Below are positions 11,819-21,076 of a DNA stretch of 41,088 bases, piece after piece. Source of the DNA: Escherichia coli (GTDB lineage Bacteria; Pseudomonadota; Gammaproteobacteria; Enterobacterales; Enterobacteriaceae). Position numbers and translations under genes: made by a program. Each line of letters starts with the position of its first letter. Position 1 is the first letter of the stretch. Where the stretch lies: positions 1 through 41,088 of the forward strand of contig NZ_JAATUR010000040.1 of assembly GCF_011881725.1 (NCBI RefSeq), read 5' to 3'. Below the pieces are notes generated by a model. It had not been told where the DNA came from and made no database searches. It saw only the letters and a program-made list of their open reading frames with translations.

Positions 11819-12436
11819 TTATTTAGCAAAATACCGATAATGCCCCACTATCCGCCAACTAAACAGCACGTCTTCTTCCTGCGCGCCTGCGCCAATGTTA
11901 TGCACCACCAGCGGTGTACCGTTACTGGCAACGCCATCTGAAACCACGCCAATATGCGCCAGCCCGTTATCTAATCGCCAGGAGACAATATCGCCAGGTT
12001 GATAGTCACTGGCATTTTTGCTGGTGGGGCGTGTTTTATCGTGGCGACTAAACCAGGTTTCCAGATTCGGTACCCGACGGTGATCGATGTTGCTGTCCGG
12101 GCGCTTTAACTGCCACTTTTGCGGGTAAACAGCAAAATTTTTCGCCATATCTTCGTGAACCAGTTTCTGCAAATCGACCTTCTGGCTGCGTAGGGCACGG
12201 ATCACCACATCGGAACATACGCCGCGCTCCTGCGGGACATCACCGCCAGGATAGGTAAGCTGCACATATGCGGGGTCGTAAAATAGCGTGCTGCCAATTT
12301 GCTGTCTGGCACCGTCTGCGATGGCAAGGTTGGTGTTGGCCTGGATTTGTACCACGGTTGGGGGAGCGGCGGGAGATATTAAGGAGTGGCTGGTAAATCC
12401 TGTCAGAATGCTGACCAATGCCAGTGAAACTTTCAT
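11819..12436 (-). CDS. yijF: DUF1287 exported protein YijF
   Basis: The 205-residue protein begins with a hydrophobic, signal-like segment (MKVSLALVSILTGF). It carries the DUF1287 core, with C74 in RGVCSDVVIRAL and H161 in NGLAHIGVVSD, plus DIVSWRL. That arrangement resembles an NlpC/P60-type Cys-His active site, so a periplasmic peptidase or amidase role is possible but unproven. Length and sequence agree with K-12 YijF apart from scattered changes. It lies downstream of a terminator that separates it from the gldA operon. Confidence 0.85.
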   Translation of the reverse strand: MKVSLALVSILTGFTSHSLISPAAPPTVVQIQANTNLAIADGARQQIGSTLFYDPAYVQLTYPGGDVPQERGVCSDVVIRALRSQKVDLQKLVHEDMAKNFAVYPQKWQLKRPDSNIDHRRVPNLETWFSRHDKTRPTSKNASDYQPGDIVSWRLDNGLAHIGVVSDGVASNGTPLVVHNIGAGAQEEDVLFSWRIVGHYRYFAK

Positions 12437-12520
12437 CTGTTTCGTCCGTGAAAATAATATTCACAGATTCGACCTTCAGGGCTAACGATTGTTCTGTGGA
12501 AAAAATATCCAGAAGCGGAT

Positions 12521-12547
12521 AAAAAACTCCCGCTAACGCGGGAGTTT
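12521..12547 (-). terminator. gldA-operon terminator (distal copy of a duplicated hairpin)
   Basis: AAACTCCCGC (12524-12533) and GCGGGAGTTT (12538-12547) form a perfect 10-bp stem with a TAAC loop. Read leftward, the stem is followed by a T-run (A-run 12521-12526 on the plus strand), so it fits an intrinsic terminator for leftward transcription. Confidence 0.8.
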
Positions 12548-12565
12548 CAGATTACTGGCACAGAG

Positions 12566-12664
12566 TGCCGGATGCGGCGTGAACGCCTTGTTTGGTCTAC
12601 AAAACATTAAAATTCAATATATTACAGAAATGGTGTAGGCCTGATAAGCGTAGCGCATCAGGCA
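12566..12664. repeat. BIME: two inverted REP elements
   Basis: A REP-like unit (12566-12600: TGCCGGATGCGGCGTGAACG and on to GGTCTAC) and an inverted unit (12634-12664: TGTAGGCCTGATAAGCG and on to CATCAGGCA) flank an AT-rich spacer. This is the typical E. coli intergenic BIME arrangement. Confidence 0.8.
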
Positions 12665-12687
12665 ATTTTGCGCTTGTCATCAGTCTC

Positions 12688-12710
12688 AAACTCCCGCTGA
12701 CGCGGGAGTT
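12688..12710 (-). terminator. gldA-proximal copy of the duplicated hairpin
   Basis: AAACTCCCGC, a TGAC loop and GCGGGAGTT nearly repeat the hairpin at 12524-12547. It lies 10 nt beyond the gldA stop. Leftward it is followed only by TTTGAGAC, a weaker T-run than the distal copy. Confidence 0.65.
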
Positions 12711-12719
12711 ACGCGTAGG

Positions 12720-13823
12720 TTATTCCCACTCTTGCAGGAAACGCTGACCATATTGGTCGGCTACCAGCAGCGCGGCATATACTTCATCTGGCGTTGCACC
12801 ACCAGGCATGTTGTGGATGGTTTCACCTTCAGCACAAGACGCTTTCGCGACAATCCGCATTTTCGCCGGGATATCTTCTTTAATATCCAGTTGTGCCAGG
12901 GTAATTGGCAGGCCGACAGCATGGCACAGCGCAGCTACGGTTTCGATTTCCTCAACCGGTGCGTTTTCCAGAACCAGCTGTGTCAGCGTACCGAATGCTA
13001 CTTTTTCACCGTGATAGTAGTGATGGGCATCTGGAATAGCGGTCAGGCCATTATGCACTGCGTGCGCCGCCGCCAGACCACCACTTTCAAAACCAACACC
13101 GCTCAAATAGGTGTTCGCTTCAATCACGCGTTCCAGCGCCGGAGTCACTACATGCTGTTCGGCGGCAAGCATCGCTTTTTCACCTTCTTCCAGCAGAGTG
13201 TTGTAGCACAGTTCAGCCAGCGCCAGTGCGGCTTGAGTACACTTACCACCCGCCATCGTGGTCGCACCGCTACGGGAGCAGGCGCGTGCTTCAAACCAGG
13301 TTGCCAGCGCATCGCCGATACCTGCCGCTAACAGACGCGCAGGTGCGCCCGCGACGATTTTAGTATCCACAATGACGCGTTCCGGGTTGTTCGGCAGCAG
13401 CAGATAGCGGTCAAATTCGCCTTCATCGGTGTAGATAACGGAGAGTGCGCTACAAGGCGCGTCGGTTGAAGCAATTGTCGGTGCAATCGCGACCGGAACC
13501 CCCATGAAATGCGCCAGTGCTTTGGCGGTATCGAGGGTTTTGCCGCCGCCGATACCGAGAATTGCGCCACACTGAGCAGTTTCTGCAATGCCGCGCAGAC
13601 GGTCGATCTCATTTTGCGAACATTCGCCACCAAACGGGGCGATTTCGACCACTAGTCCAGCATCTTTAAAGCTTTTCTCGACAGTGGATTGAGCAAAACC
13701 TAAAACAAATTTGTCACCCACTACTAACCAGCGTTCCGCCAGTGGTTTCAGGTAATCGCCCAGACGATTAATGACATCAGCGCCCTGGATGTATTTACCC
13801 GGTGATTGAATAATGCGGTCCAT
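12720..13823 (-). CDS. gldA: Glycerol dehydrogenase (NAD+, iron-containing ADH family)
   Basis: This enzyme oxidises glycerol to dihydroxyacetone and also reduces small 2-oxo or hydroxy-aldehyde compounds. The 367-residue product starts [11 protein letters not shown]. It shows the NAD-binding [23 protein letters not shown], and the metal-binding D/H residues around [20 protein letters not shown] and [12 protein letters not shown]. An upstream in-frame ATG at 13862 would overlap fsaB; the start at 13823, preceded by AAAGGAGC, is chosen. It lies 10 nt after fsaB in the leftward ptsA-fsaB-gldA operon, which points to handling of a three-carbon product of the aldolase. Confidence 0.95.
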   Translation of the reverse strand: MDRIIQSPGKYIQGADVINRLGDYLKPLAERWLVVGDKFVLGFAQSTVEKSFKDAGLVVEIAPFGGECSQNEIDRLRGIAETAQCGAILGIGGGKTLDTAKALAHFMGVPVAIAPTIASTDAPCSALSVIYTDEGEFDRYLLLPNNPERVIVDTKIVAGAPARLLAAGIGDALATWFEARACSRSGATTMAGGKCTQAALALAELCYNTLLEEGEKAMLAAEQHVVTPALERVIEANTYLSGVGFESGGLAAAHAVHNGLTAIPDAHHYYHGEKVAFGTLTQLVLENAPVEEIETVAALCHAVGLPITLAQLDIKEDIPAKMRIVAKASCAEGETIHNMPGGATPDEVYAALLVADQYGQRFLQEWE

Positions 13824-13833
13824 AATTGCTCCT

Positions 13834-14496
13834 TTAGAGATGAGTAGTGCCAAATGCGGCATTCCAGTCGTGTTCGAACTTCTCTATAGCTGACTCTACC
13901 GCAGGGGTGTTGAGCATTTGTTGCGCTACATCTAAGGGCAGAGTGATGGATTCACATCCTGCCAGCAGACAATCCAGCGCCTGACGCGGCGTTTTAAAGC
14001 TGGCTGCCAGCACCATGCTTTCAGGCGTATGCATTTCCAGCAACGCTTGCAGCTCCTGTACGGTGCGAATGCCGTCACCGCCCTGGGCGTCAACGCGGTT
14101 TACATACGGGGCAACGTATTTGGCCCCTGCCAGCGCGGCTAGTAACCCTTGCGCAGCGCTGTACACTGCGGTGCCAAGCGTAGTAATCCCCTCTTTCTTC
14201 AGCATCTTAATAGCTGCAAGGCCTTCGGCGGTTACCGGGATTTTCACCACAATGCCCGGAATGGCGTCGCGCAGGCGCTTCGCTTCTTCCACCATACCCT
14301 GCGCATCACGACTCATGGTCTGGGCAAACAGGATGCCCTCATCACCGATCGCTTTTTGCAGACGCGGCAGCACTTCCCAAATGGACTTCTTGCTGGCAGC
14401 GATAATGCTCGGGTTAGTTGTTACTCCGGCAATCGGGAATATGCGTGCCAGACGTTCGACTTCTGCGACGTTAGCGGTGTCCAGATACAGTTCCAT
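13834..14496 (-). CDS. fsaB: Fructose-6-phosphate aldolase 2
   Basis: The 220-residue protein is a class I aldolase of the small transaldolase-like family (also called TalC). K85 in VVKIPVT is the Schiff-base lysine. The signature regions [21 protein letters not shown] and [16 protein letters not shown] are present. The family cleaves fructose-6-phosphate, or related sugars, to dihydroxyacetone and glyceraldehyde-3-phosphate. The neighbouring gldA can reduce dihydroxyacetone, and the neighbouring PTS would supply a phosphosugar. It starts 11 nt after the ptsA stop. Confidence 0.95.
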   Translation of the reverse strand: MELYLDTANVAEVERLARIFPIAGVTTNPSIIAASKKSIWEVLPRLQKAIGDEGILFAQTMSRDAQGMVEEAKRLRDAIPGIVVKIPVTAEGLAAIKMLKKEGITTLGTAVYSAAQGLLAALAGAKYVAPYVNRVDAQGGDGIRTVQELQALLEMHTPESMVLAASFKTPRQALDCLLAGCESITLPLDVAQQMLNTPAVESAIEKFEHDWNAAFGTTHL

Positions 14497-14507
14497 GATG
14501 TTTCCTT

Positions 14508-17009
14508 TTAAAGTTCCAGTTCATGTTGCAGCAGCCTGGCGATAGCGTCGGCAGAGGCGGCGTTAACCAGCGCGTTACGGAATTCTTCATGCATGATGCG
14601 ACGGGCGAGGCGCGAGAAAATGCGCATATGTTGATCGCCTGCGGCGTGTTTGTTCAGGGTTAACATAATGATGAATTGTGCTTCATCATCGCCCCAGCGC
14701 ACTGGCGCTTGCAGACGTGCGACGCTGATGGTGGACTGCTCAATGTGTTCCGATTTGCTGTGTGGAATGGCGAAACTAAAGCCCAGTCCGGTAGAGAAGA
14801 CTGCCTCGCGCGCCCACAAGTCGGCTTCCAGTTTACGCGGATAGCGGCAGCGGCCTGCCAGCAGCAGGTTATCGGTCATGCCTTTGAGTACTTCTTCTTT
14901 GCTGCGCCAGTCACTTTCCAGCGTAATGCACTCGGCAGTAACCAGCGGCGCGTCTTGTTGCGTCATGCGGAATTGCGCCAGCAGGTGTTCCACTTCCAGC
15001 GAAGTACGACAAGCCATCGCCTGATTGAGCAACTGGCGGCATTCGCGGCTATCAAGTTGCGCCATCCGCGCTTTTGCTGCCGGAATCGACGGCGCGCTCA
15101 TGCTGAGTTCATCCAGCCCTAAACCAACCAGTAACGGCAACACAGAACCTTTCGCCCCCAGTTCACCGCACAGACCAATCCATTTTCCCTGGCGATGCAC
15201 CGCCTGCACGGCGTAATCAAGCGCCCGCAAGAATGCCGGATTCAGGCTGTTATAGTGACGAGTGACCTTAGCGTTATCGCGATCCACCGCCAGCAGATAT
15301 TGCGTCAGGTCATTACTGCCGATACTAAAGAAATCAATCTCTTCGCAGCACTGATCGATGATGAACATCACTGACGGTACTTCCAGCATAATGCCGAGCT
15401 GGATCTTCTCATCAAACGGGATGTGTTCATTGCGCAGCTGCTGTTTGGCTTCCGCCAGTTTTTCTTTCACCCATAAGATCTCTTCCATTGAAGAGATCAT
15501 CGGGATCATGATTTTCAGGCTGCCGTGCGCAGAGGCGCGCAGGATCGACCGAAGTTGTGTGGTAAACAGCGACGCGTACTCTTCATAAATACGTACAGCA
15601 CGATATCCAAGGAACGGGTTGGCTTCGGCGGGAATATTCAGATAATCAACGGGTTTGTCGCCGCCAATGTCCATAGTGCGCACAATAATGCTGCGCCCGT
15701 TGACGGACTCCAGCGCCTGACAAAAAATATTGTACAGCTCGCTTTCGCCCGGAGCACTAGTGCGATCCATATAGAGCATTTCAGTGCGGAACAACCCAAC
15801 GCCTTCCGCGCCATTGCCGAATGCGGCCTGCGCTTCCACGGAGTGGGCGATGTTAGCGGCAATTTCAATGCGGATACCGTCTGCGGTGCGGGCTTGCTGG
15901 GTCAGCCAGACACGTTGCTGCTCACGCAGGGCGTCCTGTACGCGGGCCTCTTGTTGATAATAACGTGCTACCGCGTCTGTCGGTTCGACCACAATCGCCC
16001 CGGCGTTGCCGTCGATATAAATCGTTTGTTGCTGCCACGGGGTAAGGGCATCGATATCCACACCAACCAGCGTCGGAATGTTGAATGAACGTGCAAGAAT
16101 CACCGTGTGTGAGGTGGTGCCGCCGCTTTTCAGTAACAGACCTTTGAGGTGATTTTTGTCCAGTTCCAGGAACTGGTTGGGGGTAAGTTCATCGGCCATA
16201 CAAATGGCGGGCTGCGTCAGTTTACCCGGCGCCGGGAAGCGTTGTTCACCGTAGATTTGCTGGAGTAACTGGAAACAGACATCGCGCACATCCAGCGCAC
16301 GTTCTTGCAGGTAGCTACTACTGGAACGGGCGAACTCTTCACAAAAGTGATTCGCACTGGTGACAATCGCTTCGGCACAGCTTAACCCCTCGCTGATGCC
16401 AGCCAGTAAGTGCTGACGCAAAGAGGTATCGCCCGCTAACGAACGGTGTGCTTCCAGTATCGCGCTGGTGGCGCCATCGCTATCCAGCAGACGAAACTCA
16501 ATATTTTTCATCACCAGTGTCAGGCCGTTTTCCAGTGCGGATTGCTCGGCGTCAACATCTTTGGCAGCGGGAAGATTAACCAGCGCGTTGAGATCTAAAG
16601 AAGAAATCGGCGTCAGAATGCCACCTGCGCTTCCACTGCACACGGTGCGGGCGCGGATAATACGCGGATTCAGGTTGGTCAGTGAAACCGGTAGCGGCTC
16701 CAGTTCGTCAGATTTTACTTCTGCCAGCGGCGCGTCGCAGTGAGGAAATTCATCGCGCAGCCATTGGCTTAAACGCTGGTGCGCTTCCTGTTCATCGGAC
16801 CCGGAAATCAGTAACTGGCAGTTATCGCCCACCAGTGTATCGGTGCCAATGAGCGCCAGGGCGCTTTTGGCGTTGCCCTTGCGGTCAGTGCTCAGGTTAT
16901 GCCACTCAATTTGTGATGAAAAGGTATTACACAGCGTTTCAACGTGGCTTGCCGGACGCGCATGTACGCCGTTAGGTAGCTCACAAATAAATTCCACAAT
17001 CAGGGCCAT
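14508..17009 (-). CDS. ptsA: Multiphosphoryl transfer protein: HPr - enzyme I - fructose EIIA
   Basis: The 833-residue protein (also called FrwA) fuses three PTS modules. The N-terminal HPr-like domain carries H16 in [10 protein letters not shown]. The central PEP-dependent enzyme I has the phospho-His motif [13 protein letters not shown], the PEP-binding [14 protein letters not shown] and [15 protein letters not shown]. The C-terminal EIIA-Fru domain has its phospho-His in [10 protein letters not shown]. It could pass phosphate from PEP to the FrwB/FrwD IIB proteins without PtsHI. The length equals that of K-12 and all three active histidines are intact. The RBS GGGAGAG precedes the ATG. It is divergent from frwC, so both operons share the 308-nt control region. 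Confidence 0.94.
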   Translation of the reverse strand: MALIVEFICELPNGVHARPASHVETLCNTFSSQIEWHNLSTDRKGNAKSALALIGTDTLVGDNCQLLISGSDEQEAHQRLSQWLRDEFPHCDAPLAEVKSDELEPLPVSLTNLNPRIIRARTVCSGSAGGILTPISSLDLNALVNLPAAKDVDAEQSALENGLTLVMKNIEFRLLDSDGATSAILEAHRSLAGDTSLRQHLLAGISEGLSCAEAIVTSANHFCEEFARSSSSYLQERALDVRDVCFQLLQQIYGEQRFPAPGKLTQPAICMADELTPNQFLELDKNHLKGLLLKSGGTTSHTVILARSFNIPTLVGVDIDALTPWQQQTIYIDGNAGAIVVEPTDAVARYYQQEARVQDALREQQRVWLTQQARTADGIRIEIAANIAHSVEAQAAFGNGAEGVGLFRTEMLYMDRTSAPGESELYNIFCQALESVNGRSIIVRTMDIGGDKPVDYLNIPAEANPFLGYRAVRIYEEYASLFTTQLRSILRASAHGSLKIMIPMISSMEEILWVKEKLAEAKQQLRNEHIPFDEKIQLGIMLEVPSVMFIIDQCCEEIDFFSIGSNDLTQYLLAVDRDNAKVTRHYNSLNPAFLRALDYAVQAVHRQGKWIGLCGELGAKGSVLPLLVGLGLDELSMSAPSIPAAKARMAQLDSRECRQLLNQAMACRTSLEVEHLLAQFRMTQQDAPLVTAECITLESDWRSKEEVLKGMTDNLLLAGRCRYPRKLEADLWAREAVFSTGLGFSFAIPHSKSEHIEQSTISVARLQAPVRWGDDEAQFIIMLTLNKHAAGDQHMRIFSRLARRIMHEEFRNALVNAASADAIARLLQHELEL

Positions 17010-17317
17010 TGCCTCTCTCCCGGTACGGTTTTCTGTTTACAGGATAAAAGCGCACGGCAACAGCCTGCCATGTGACAAATCTGCCAAAAGCTGGACAAAT
17101 GTAATGTAACCGTCAATTTGCGACGCGTCTCACAATACGCAGTTTTTCGGTATGCTTCCGGGTTGGCGCAAGTTATGAGGCGGATCGCATTTTTGTACTG
17201 ATATTACAAAAATCCAGTAAATGGCCTTTTTATCCACTGTTTGCTCTGGCTGCGATTACCTATTGTTTCTCCCATCAAAAATATGGACATGGGCTTTCGC
17301 AAGCCCGGGAGCAGCTT
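17010..17317. promoter_or_regulatory. ptsA/frwC divergent control region
   Basis: At 17119-17134 lies TGCGA-N6-TCACA, one mismatch from the CRP core consensus. Further right, a perfect GGGCTT-TCGC-AAGCCC hairpin (17291-17306) directly abuts the frwC Shine-Dalgarno region (GGGAGC, 17307-17312). I can place no convincing -35/-10 pair. CRP control would suit a sugar PTS. Confidence 0.45.
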
Positions 17318-18397
17318 ATGAATGAGTTGGTACAGATCCTGAAAAATACCCGTCAGCACTTAATGACGGGCGTTTCACACATGATTCCCTTCGTAGTATC
17401 GGGCGGTATTTTGCTGGCGGTTTCCGTCATGTTGTACGGCAAAGGTGCGGTGCCGGATGCCGTAGCCGATCCGAATCTGAAAAAACTGTTTGATATCGGC
17501 GTTGCAGGTTTGACGTTGATGGTGCCTTTCCTCGCCGCTTACATCGGTTATTCCATTGCAGAACGCTCTGCGCTGGCCCCGTGCGCTATTGGCGCCTGGG
17601 TTGGTAACAGCTTTGGCGCGGGCTTCTTTGGCGCGCTGATTGCCGGGATTATCGGCGGCATTGTGGTGCATTACCTGAAGAAAATTCCGGTACATAAAGT
17701 TCTGCGTTCTGTTATGCCCATCTTCATCATTCCAATCGTCGGCACACTGATTACCGCTGGCGTCATGATGTGGGGGCTGGGCGAGCCGGTGGGGGCGTTG
17801 ACTAACAGTCTGACCCAGTGGCTTCAGGGTATGCAGCAAGGCAGCGTAGTGATGTTGGCGGTGATCATGGGCCTGATGCTGGCGTTCGATATGGGCGGTC
17901 CGGTCAACAAAGTGGCCTATGCCTTCATGCTGATTTGCGTTGCTCAGGGTGTTTATACCGTGGTGGCTATTGCCGCTGTAGGGATTTGTGTTCCGCCGTT
18001 GGGGATGGGGCTGGCGACGCTGATTGGTCGTAAAAATTTCTCTGCAGAAGAGCGCGAAACCGGCAAAGCGGCGCTGGTGATGGGGTGCGTTGGTGTTACC
18101 GAAGGGGCGATTCCTTTCGCCGCTGCCGATCCGTTACGTGTCATCCCTTCCATTATGGTCGGTTCAGTTTGTGGCACGGTGACCGCAGCAATGGTCGGTG
18201 CGCAGTGCTATGCAGGCTGGGGTGGTCTGATTGTGCTGCCTGTGGTTGAAGGCAAGCTGGGGTACATCGCCGCAGTGGCTGTCGGGGCAGTAGTGACAGC
18301 AGTTTGTGTGAACGTGCTGAAAAGTCTGGCGCGTAAAAATGGGTCTTCAACTGATGAAAAAGAAGACGACCTGGATCTGGATTTTGAAATTAATTGA
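17318..18397 (+). CDS. frwC: Fructose-family PTS permease EIIC
   Basis: The 359-residue membrane protein is the sugar-translocating IIC subunit of the Frw PTS. It has about nine hydrophobic segments, the N-terminal HLMTGVSHMIPFVVSGG typical of fructose IIC proteins, and the conserved GVTEGAIPFAAADPLRV. The C-terminus is acidic and cytoplasmic (STDEKEDDLDLDFEIN). The start at 17318 gives the K-12 length. frwB follows after 10 nt. The transported sugar is unknown; family membership suggests a fructose-like ketose or a polyol. Confidence 0.93.
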   Translation: MNELVQILKNTRQHLMTGVSHMIPFVVSGGILLAVSVMLYGKGAVPDAVADPNLKKLFDIGVAGLTLMVPFLAAYIGYSIAERSALAPCAIGAWVGNSFGAGFFGALIAGIIGGIVVHYLKKIPVHKVLRSVMPIFIIPIVGTLITAGVMMWGLGEPVGALTNSLTQWLQGMQQGSVVMLAVIMGLMLAFDMGGPVNKVAYAFMLICVAQGVYTVVAIAAVGICVPPLGMGLATLIGRKNFSAEERETGKAALVMGCVGVTEGAIPFAAADPLRVIPSIMVGSVCGTVTAAMVGAQCYAGWGGLIVLPVVEGKLGYIAAVAVGAVVTAVCVNVLKSLARKNGSSTDEKEDDLDLDFEIN

Positions 18398-18407
18398 GGA
18401 ACGAGCC

Positions 18408-18728
18408 ATGACGAAAATTATTGCAGTAACCGCCTGTCCTTCAGGTGTAGCCCATACCTATATGGCGGCAGAGGCGCTGGAAAGCGCGGCGAAAGCCAAA
18501 GGCTGGGAAGTGAAAGTAGAAACCCAGGGGTCGATTGGTCTGGAAAATGAACTGACTGCGGAAGACGTGGCGAGCGCCGATATGGTGATTCTGACCAAAG
18601 ATATCGGCATCAAGTTTGAAGAGCGTTTTGCTGGCAAGACCATTGTGCGCGTCAACATCAGCGATGCGGTAAAACGCGCTGATACCATTATGAGCAAAAT
18701 TGAAGCTCACCTGGCGCAAACCGCTTAA
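18408..18728 (+). CDS. frwB: Fructose-like PTS EIIB component 1
   Basis: The 106-residue IIB protein carries the phosphorylated cysteine C10 in VTACPSGVAHTYMAAE, the standard PTS IIB-Fru signature. It would take phosphate from the IIA domain of PtsA and give it to sugar bound by FrwC. The start at 18408 has GAGGAACGAG upstream. A longer in-frame start at 18339 would overlap frwC and add a non-homologous leader. Confidence 0.94.
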   Translation: MTKIIAVTACPSGVAHTYMAAEALESAAKAKGWEVKVETQGSIGLENELTAEDVASADMVILTKDIGIKFEERFAGKTIVRVNISDAVKRADTIMSKIEAHLAQTA

Positions 18729-18736
18729 GTTCTTAT

Positions 18737-18754
18737 CCCGCCCGCAAGGGCGGG
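18737..18754 (+). terminator. Intercistronic hairpin between frwB and pflD
   Basis: CCCGCCC-GCAA-GGGCGGG is a perfect GC stem 8 nt after the frwB stop. The following TTCGCTTT is only partly T-rich. It may act as an attenuator or as an mRNA 3' stabiliser that gives frwCB more product than pflDC. Confidence 0.55.
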
Positions 18755-18778
18755 TTCGCTTTCCCACAGGAGTTCCTC

Positions 18779-21076
18779 ATGACGAATCGTATCTCTCGCC
18801 TCAAAACTGCACTGTTTGCCAATACCCGTGAAATCTCGCTGGAGCGTGCGCTGCTTTATACCGCCAGCCATCGGCAAACCGAAGGTGAACCGGTGATATT
18901 GCGCCGGGCGAAAGCGACAGCGCATATCCTTGAACATGTTGAAATTTCGATTCGTGATGAAGAACTGATTGCCGGTAACCGCACCGTAAAACCACGCGCC
19001 GGGATTATGTCTCCGGAGATGGACCCTTACTGGTTGCTGAAAGAGTTGGACCAGTTCCCGACGCGCCCGCAGGACCGCTTCGCCATTAGCGAAGAAGACA
19101 AACGTATCTACCGCGAAGAATTGTTCCCGTACTGGGAAAAACGCTCGATGAAAGATTTCATCAACGGGCAGATGACCGATGAAGTAAAAGCTGCGACCAG
19201 CACGCAGATTTTCAGCATCAACCAGACGGATAAAGGCCAGGGACACATCATTATTGATTACCCGCGCCTGCTGAATCACGGGCTGGGTGAGCTGGTGGCG
19301 CAGATGCAACAACATTGCCAGCAACAGCCGGATAATCACTTTTATCTGGCTGCGCTGTTACTGCTGGAAGCCTCGCAGAAACATATTTTGCGTTACGCCG
19401 AACTGGCGGAAACGATGGCGGCAAACTGCCCGGATGCTCAGCGTCGCGAAGAGCTGCTGAACATTGCGGAGATCTCCCGCCATAACGCCGAACATAAGCC
19501 GCAGACGTTCTGGCAGGCGTGCCAGTTGTTCTGGTACATGAACATCATTCTGCAGTACGAATCTAACGCCAGTTCGCTGTCGCTGGGGCGTTTCGACCAG
19601 TACATGTTGCCGTTCTATCAGGCATCATTAACCCAGGGCGAAGATCCGGCATTCCTGAAAGAATTGCTCGAATCTTTATGGGTGAAATGCAACGACATTG
19701 TGCTGCTACGCTCCACCAGTAGCGCACGTTATTTCGCAGGATTCCCGACCGGTTATACCGCACTGCTCGGCGGTTTAACGGAAAACGGCCGTAGCGCGGT
19801 GAACGTACTTTCGTTCCTCTGCCTCGATGCCTATCAAAGCGTACAGTTGCCGCAGCCAAATCTCGGTGTGCGCACTAACGCCCTGATCGACACGCCGTTC
19901 CTGATGAAAACCGCAGAAACCATTCGCCTCGGCACCGGTATTCCGCAAATCTTCAACGATGAAGTGGTGGTGCCCGCGTTCCTCAACCGTGGCGTTTCGC
20001 TGGAAGATGCGCGTGACTATTCCGTGGTGGGCTGCGTGGAATTATCTATTCCTGGCAGGACTTATGGTCTGCATGACATCGCGATGTTTAACCTGCTGAA
20101 AGTGATGGAAATCTGTCTGCATGAAAATGAAGGCAATGCCGCGCTGAGCTATGAAGGTTTGCTGGAGCAGATCCGCGCCAAAATCAGTCACTACATCACT
20201 CTGATGGTTGAAGGCAGCAATATTTGCGATATCGGTCATCGTGACTGGGCACCTGTACCGCTGCTCTCTTCGTTTATCAGCGATTGTCTGGAAAAAGGCC
20301 GCGATATTACCGATGGCGGCGCGCGTTATAACTTCTCCGGCGTACAGGGGATTGGTATCGCCAACCTGAGCGATTCACTTCATGCCCTGAAAGGGATGGT
20401 TTTTGATCAACAGCGTTTAAGTTTTGACGAATTGTTGTCGGTATTAAAGGCGAACTTCGCAACGGCAGAAGGAGAAAAAATCCGCGCTCGCTTAATTAAC
20501 CGCTTTGAGAAATACGGTAACGATATCGACGACGTGGATAACATCAGTGCCGAACTGCTGCGCCATTACTGCAAAGAAGTGGAAAAATATCAGAATCCGC
20601 GTGGTGGCTACTTCACGCCGGGGTCGTATACCGTTTCTGCGCATGTTCCGTTGGGATCGGTGGTTGGCGCGACGCCAGACGGTCGCTTTGCCGGAGAACA
20701 ACTGGCAGATGGCGGATTATCGCCAATGCTGGGCCAGGACGGACAAGGGCCAACGGCAGTGCTGAAGTCAGTAAGTAAACTTGATAATGCGCTGCTTTCT
20801 AACGGTACATTGCTGAACGTGAAATTCACTCCGGCGACCCTGGAAGGTGAAGCGGGATTACGCAAACTGGCCGACTTCTTACGGGCGTTTACCCAGCTTA
20901 AGTTGCAGCATATTCAGTTTAACGTGGTGAACGCAGACACGTTGCGAGAAGCCCAACTGCGTCCACAAGACTATGCCGGACTGGTGGTGCGCGTTGCCGG
21001 ATACAGCGCCTTCTTTGTCGAACTGTCGAAGGAGATCCAGGATGACATCATCCGCCGGACAGCGCATCAGTTGTAA
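18779..21076 (+). CDS. pflD: Glycyl-radical enzyme PflD
   Basis: This 765-residue protein is annotated in K-12 as formate acetyltransferase 2. The radical glycine is G741 in VRVAGYSAFF, and the thiyl cysteine is C419 in VVGCVELSIPGR. Pyruvate formate-lyase has two adjacent cysteines; here there is a single Cys followed by V-E. That GCVE arrangement is typical of glycerol or diol dehydratases and related eliminases. A dehydratase or C-X lyase function is therefore more likely than pyruvate cleavage; this is inference from the motif. It lies between PTS subunits and overlaps its activase gene by 35 nt. Confidence 0.9.
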   Translation: MTNRISRLKTALFANTREISLERALLYTASHRQTEGEPVILRRAKATAHILEHVEISIRDEELIAGNRTVKPRAGIMSPEMDPYWLLKELDQFPTRPQDRFAISEEDKRIYREELFPYWEKRSMKDFINGQMTDEVKAATSTQIFSINQTDKGQGHIIIDYPRLLNHGLGELVAQMQQHCQQQPDNHFYLAALLLLEASQKHILRYAELAETMAANCPDAQRREELLNIAEISRHNAEHKPQTFWQACQLFWYMNIILQYESNASSLSLGRFDQYMLPFYQASLTQGEDPAFLKELLESLWVKCNDIVLLRSTSSARYFAGFPTGYTALLGGLTENGRSAVNVLSFLCLDAYQSVQLPQPNLGVRTNALIDTPFLMKTAETIRLGTGIPQIFNDEVVVPAFLNRGVSLEDARDYSVVGCVELSIPGRTYGLHDIAMFNLLKVMEICLHENEGNAALSYEGLLEQIRAKISHYITLMVEGSNICDIGHRDWAPVPLLSSFISDCLEKGRDITDGGARYNFSGVQGIGIANLSDSLHALKGMVFDQQRLSFDELLSVLKANFATAEGEKIRARLINRFEKYGNDIDDVDNISAELLRHYCKEVEKYQNPRGGYFTPGSYTVSAHVPLGSVVGATPDGRFAGEQLADGGLSPMLGQDGQGPTAVLKSVSKLDNALLSNGTLLNVKFTPATLEGEAGLRKLADFLRAFTQLKLQHIQFNVVNADTLREAQLRPQDYAGLVVRVAGYSAFFVELSKEIQDDIIRRTAHQL

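Noticed and set aside
12466..12560. CRISPR-like repeat pair in the gldA-yijF gap
   Set aside because: There are only two hairpin copies with a REP pair between them. Spacing and composition fit terminators and a BIME, not a CRISPR array.
15525..16088. Antisense open frame of 187 residues inside ptsA
   Set aside because: It lies wholly opposite the enzyme I domain and has no motif or plausible start signal.
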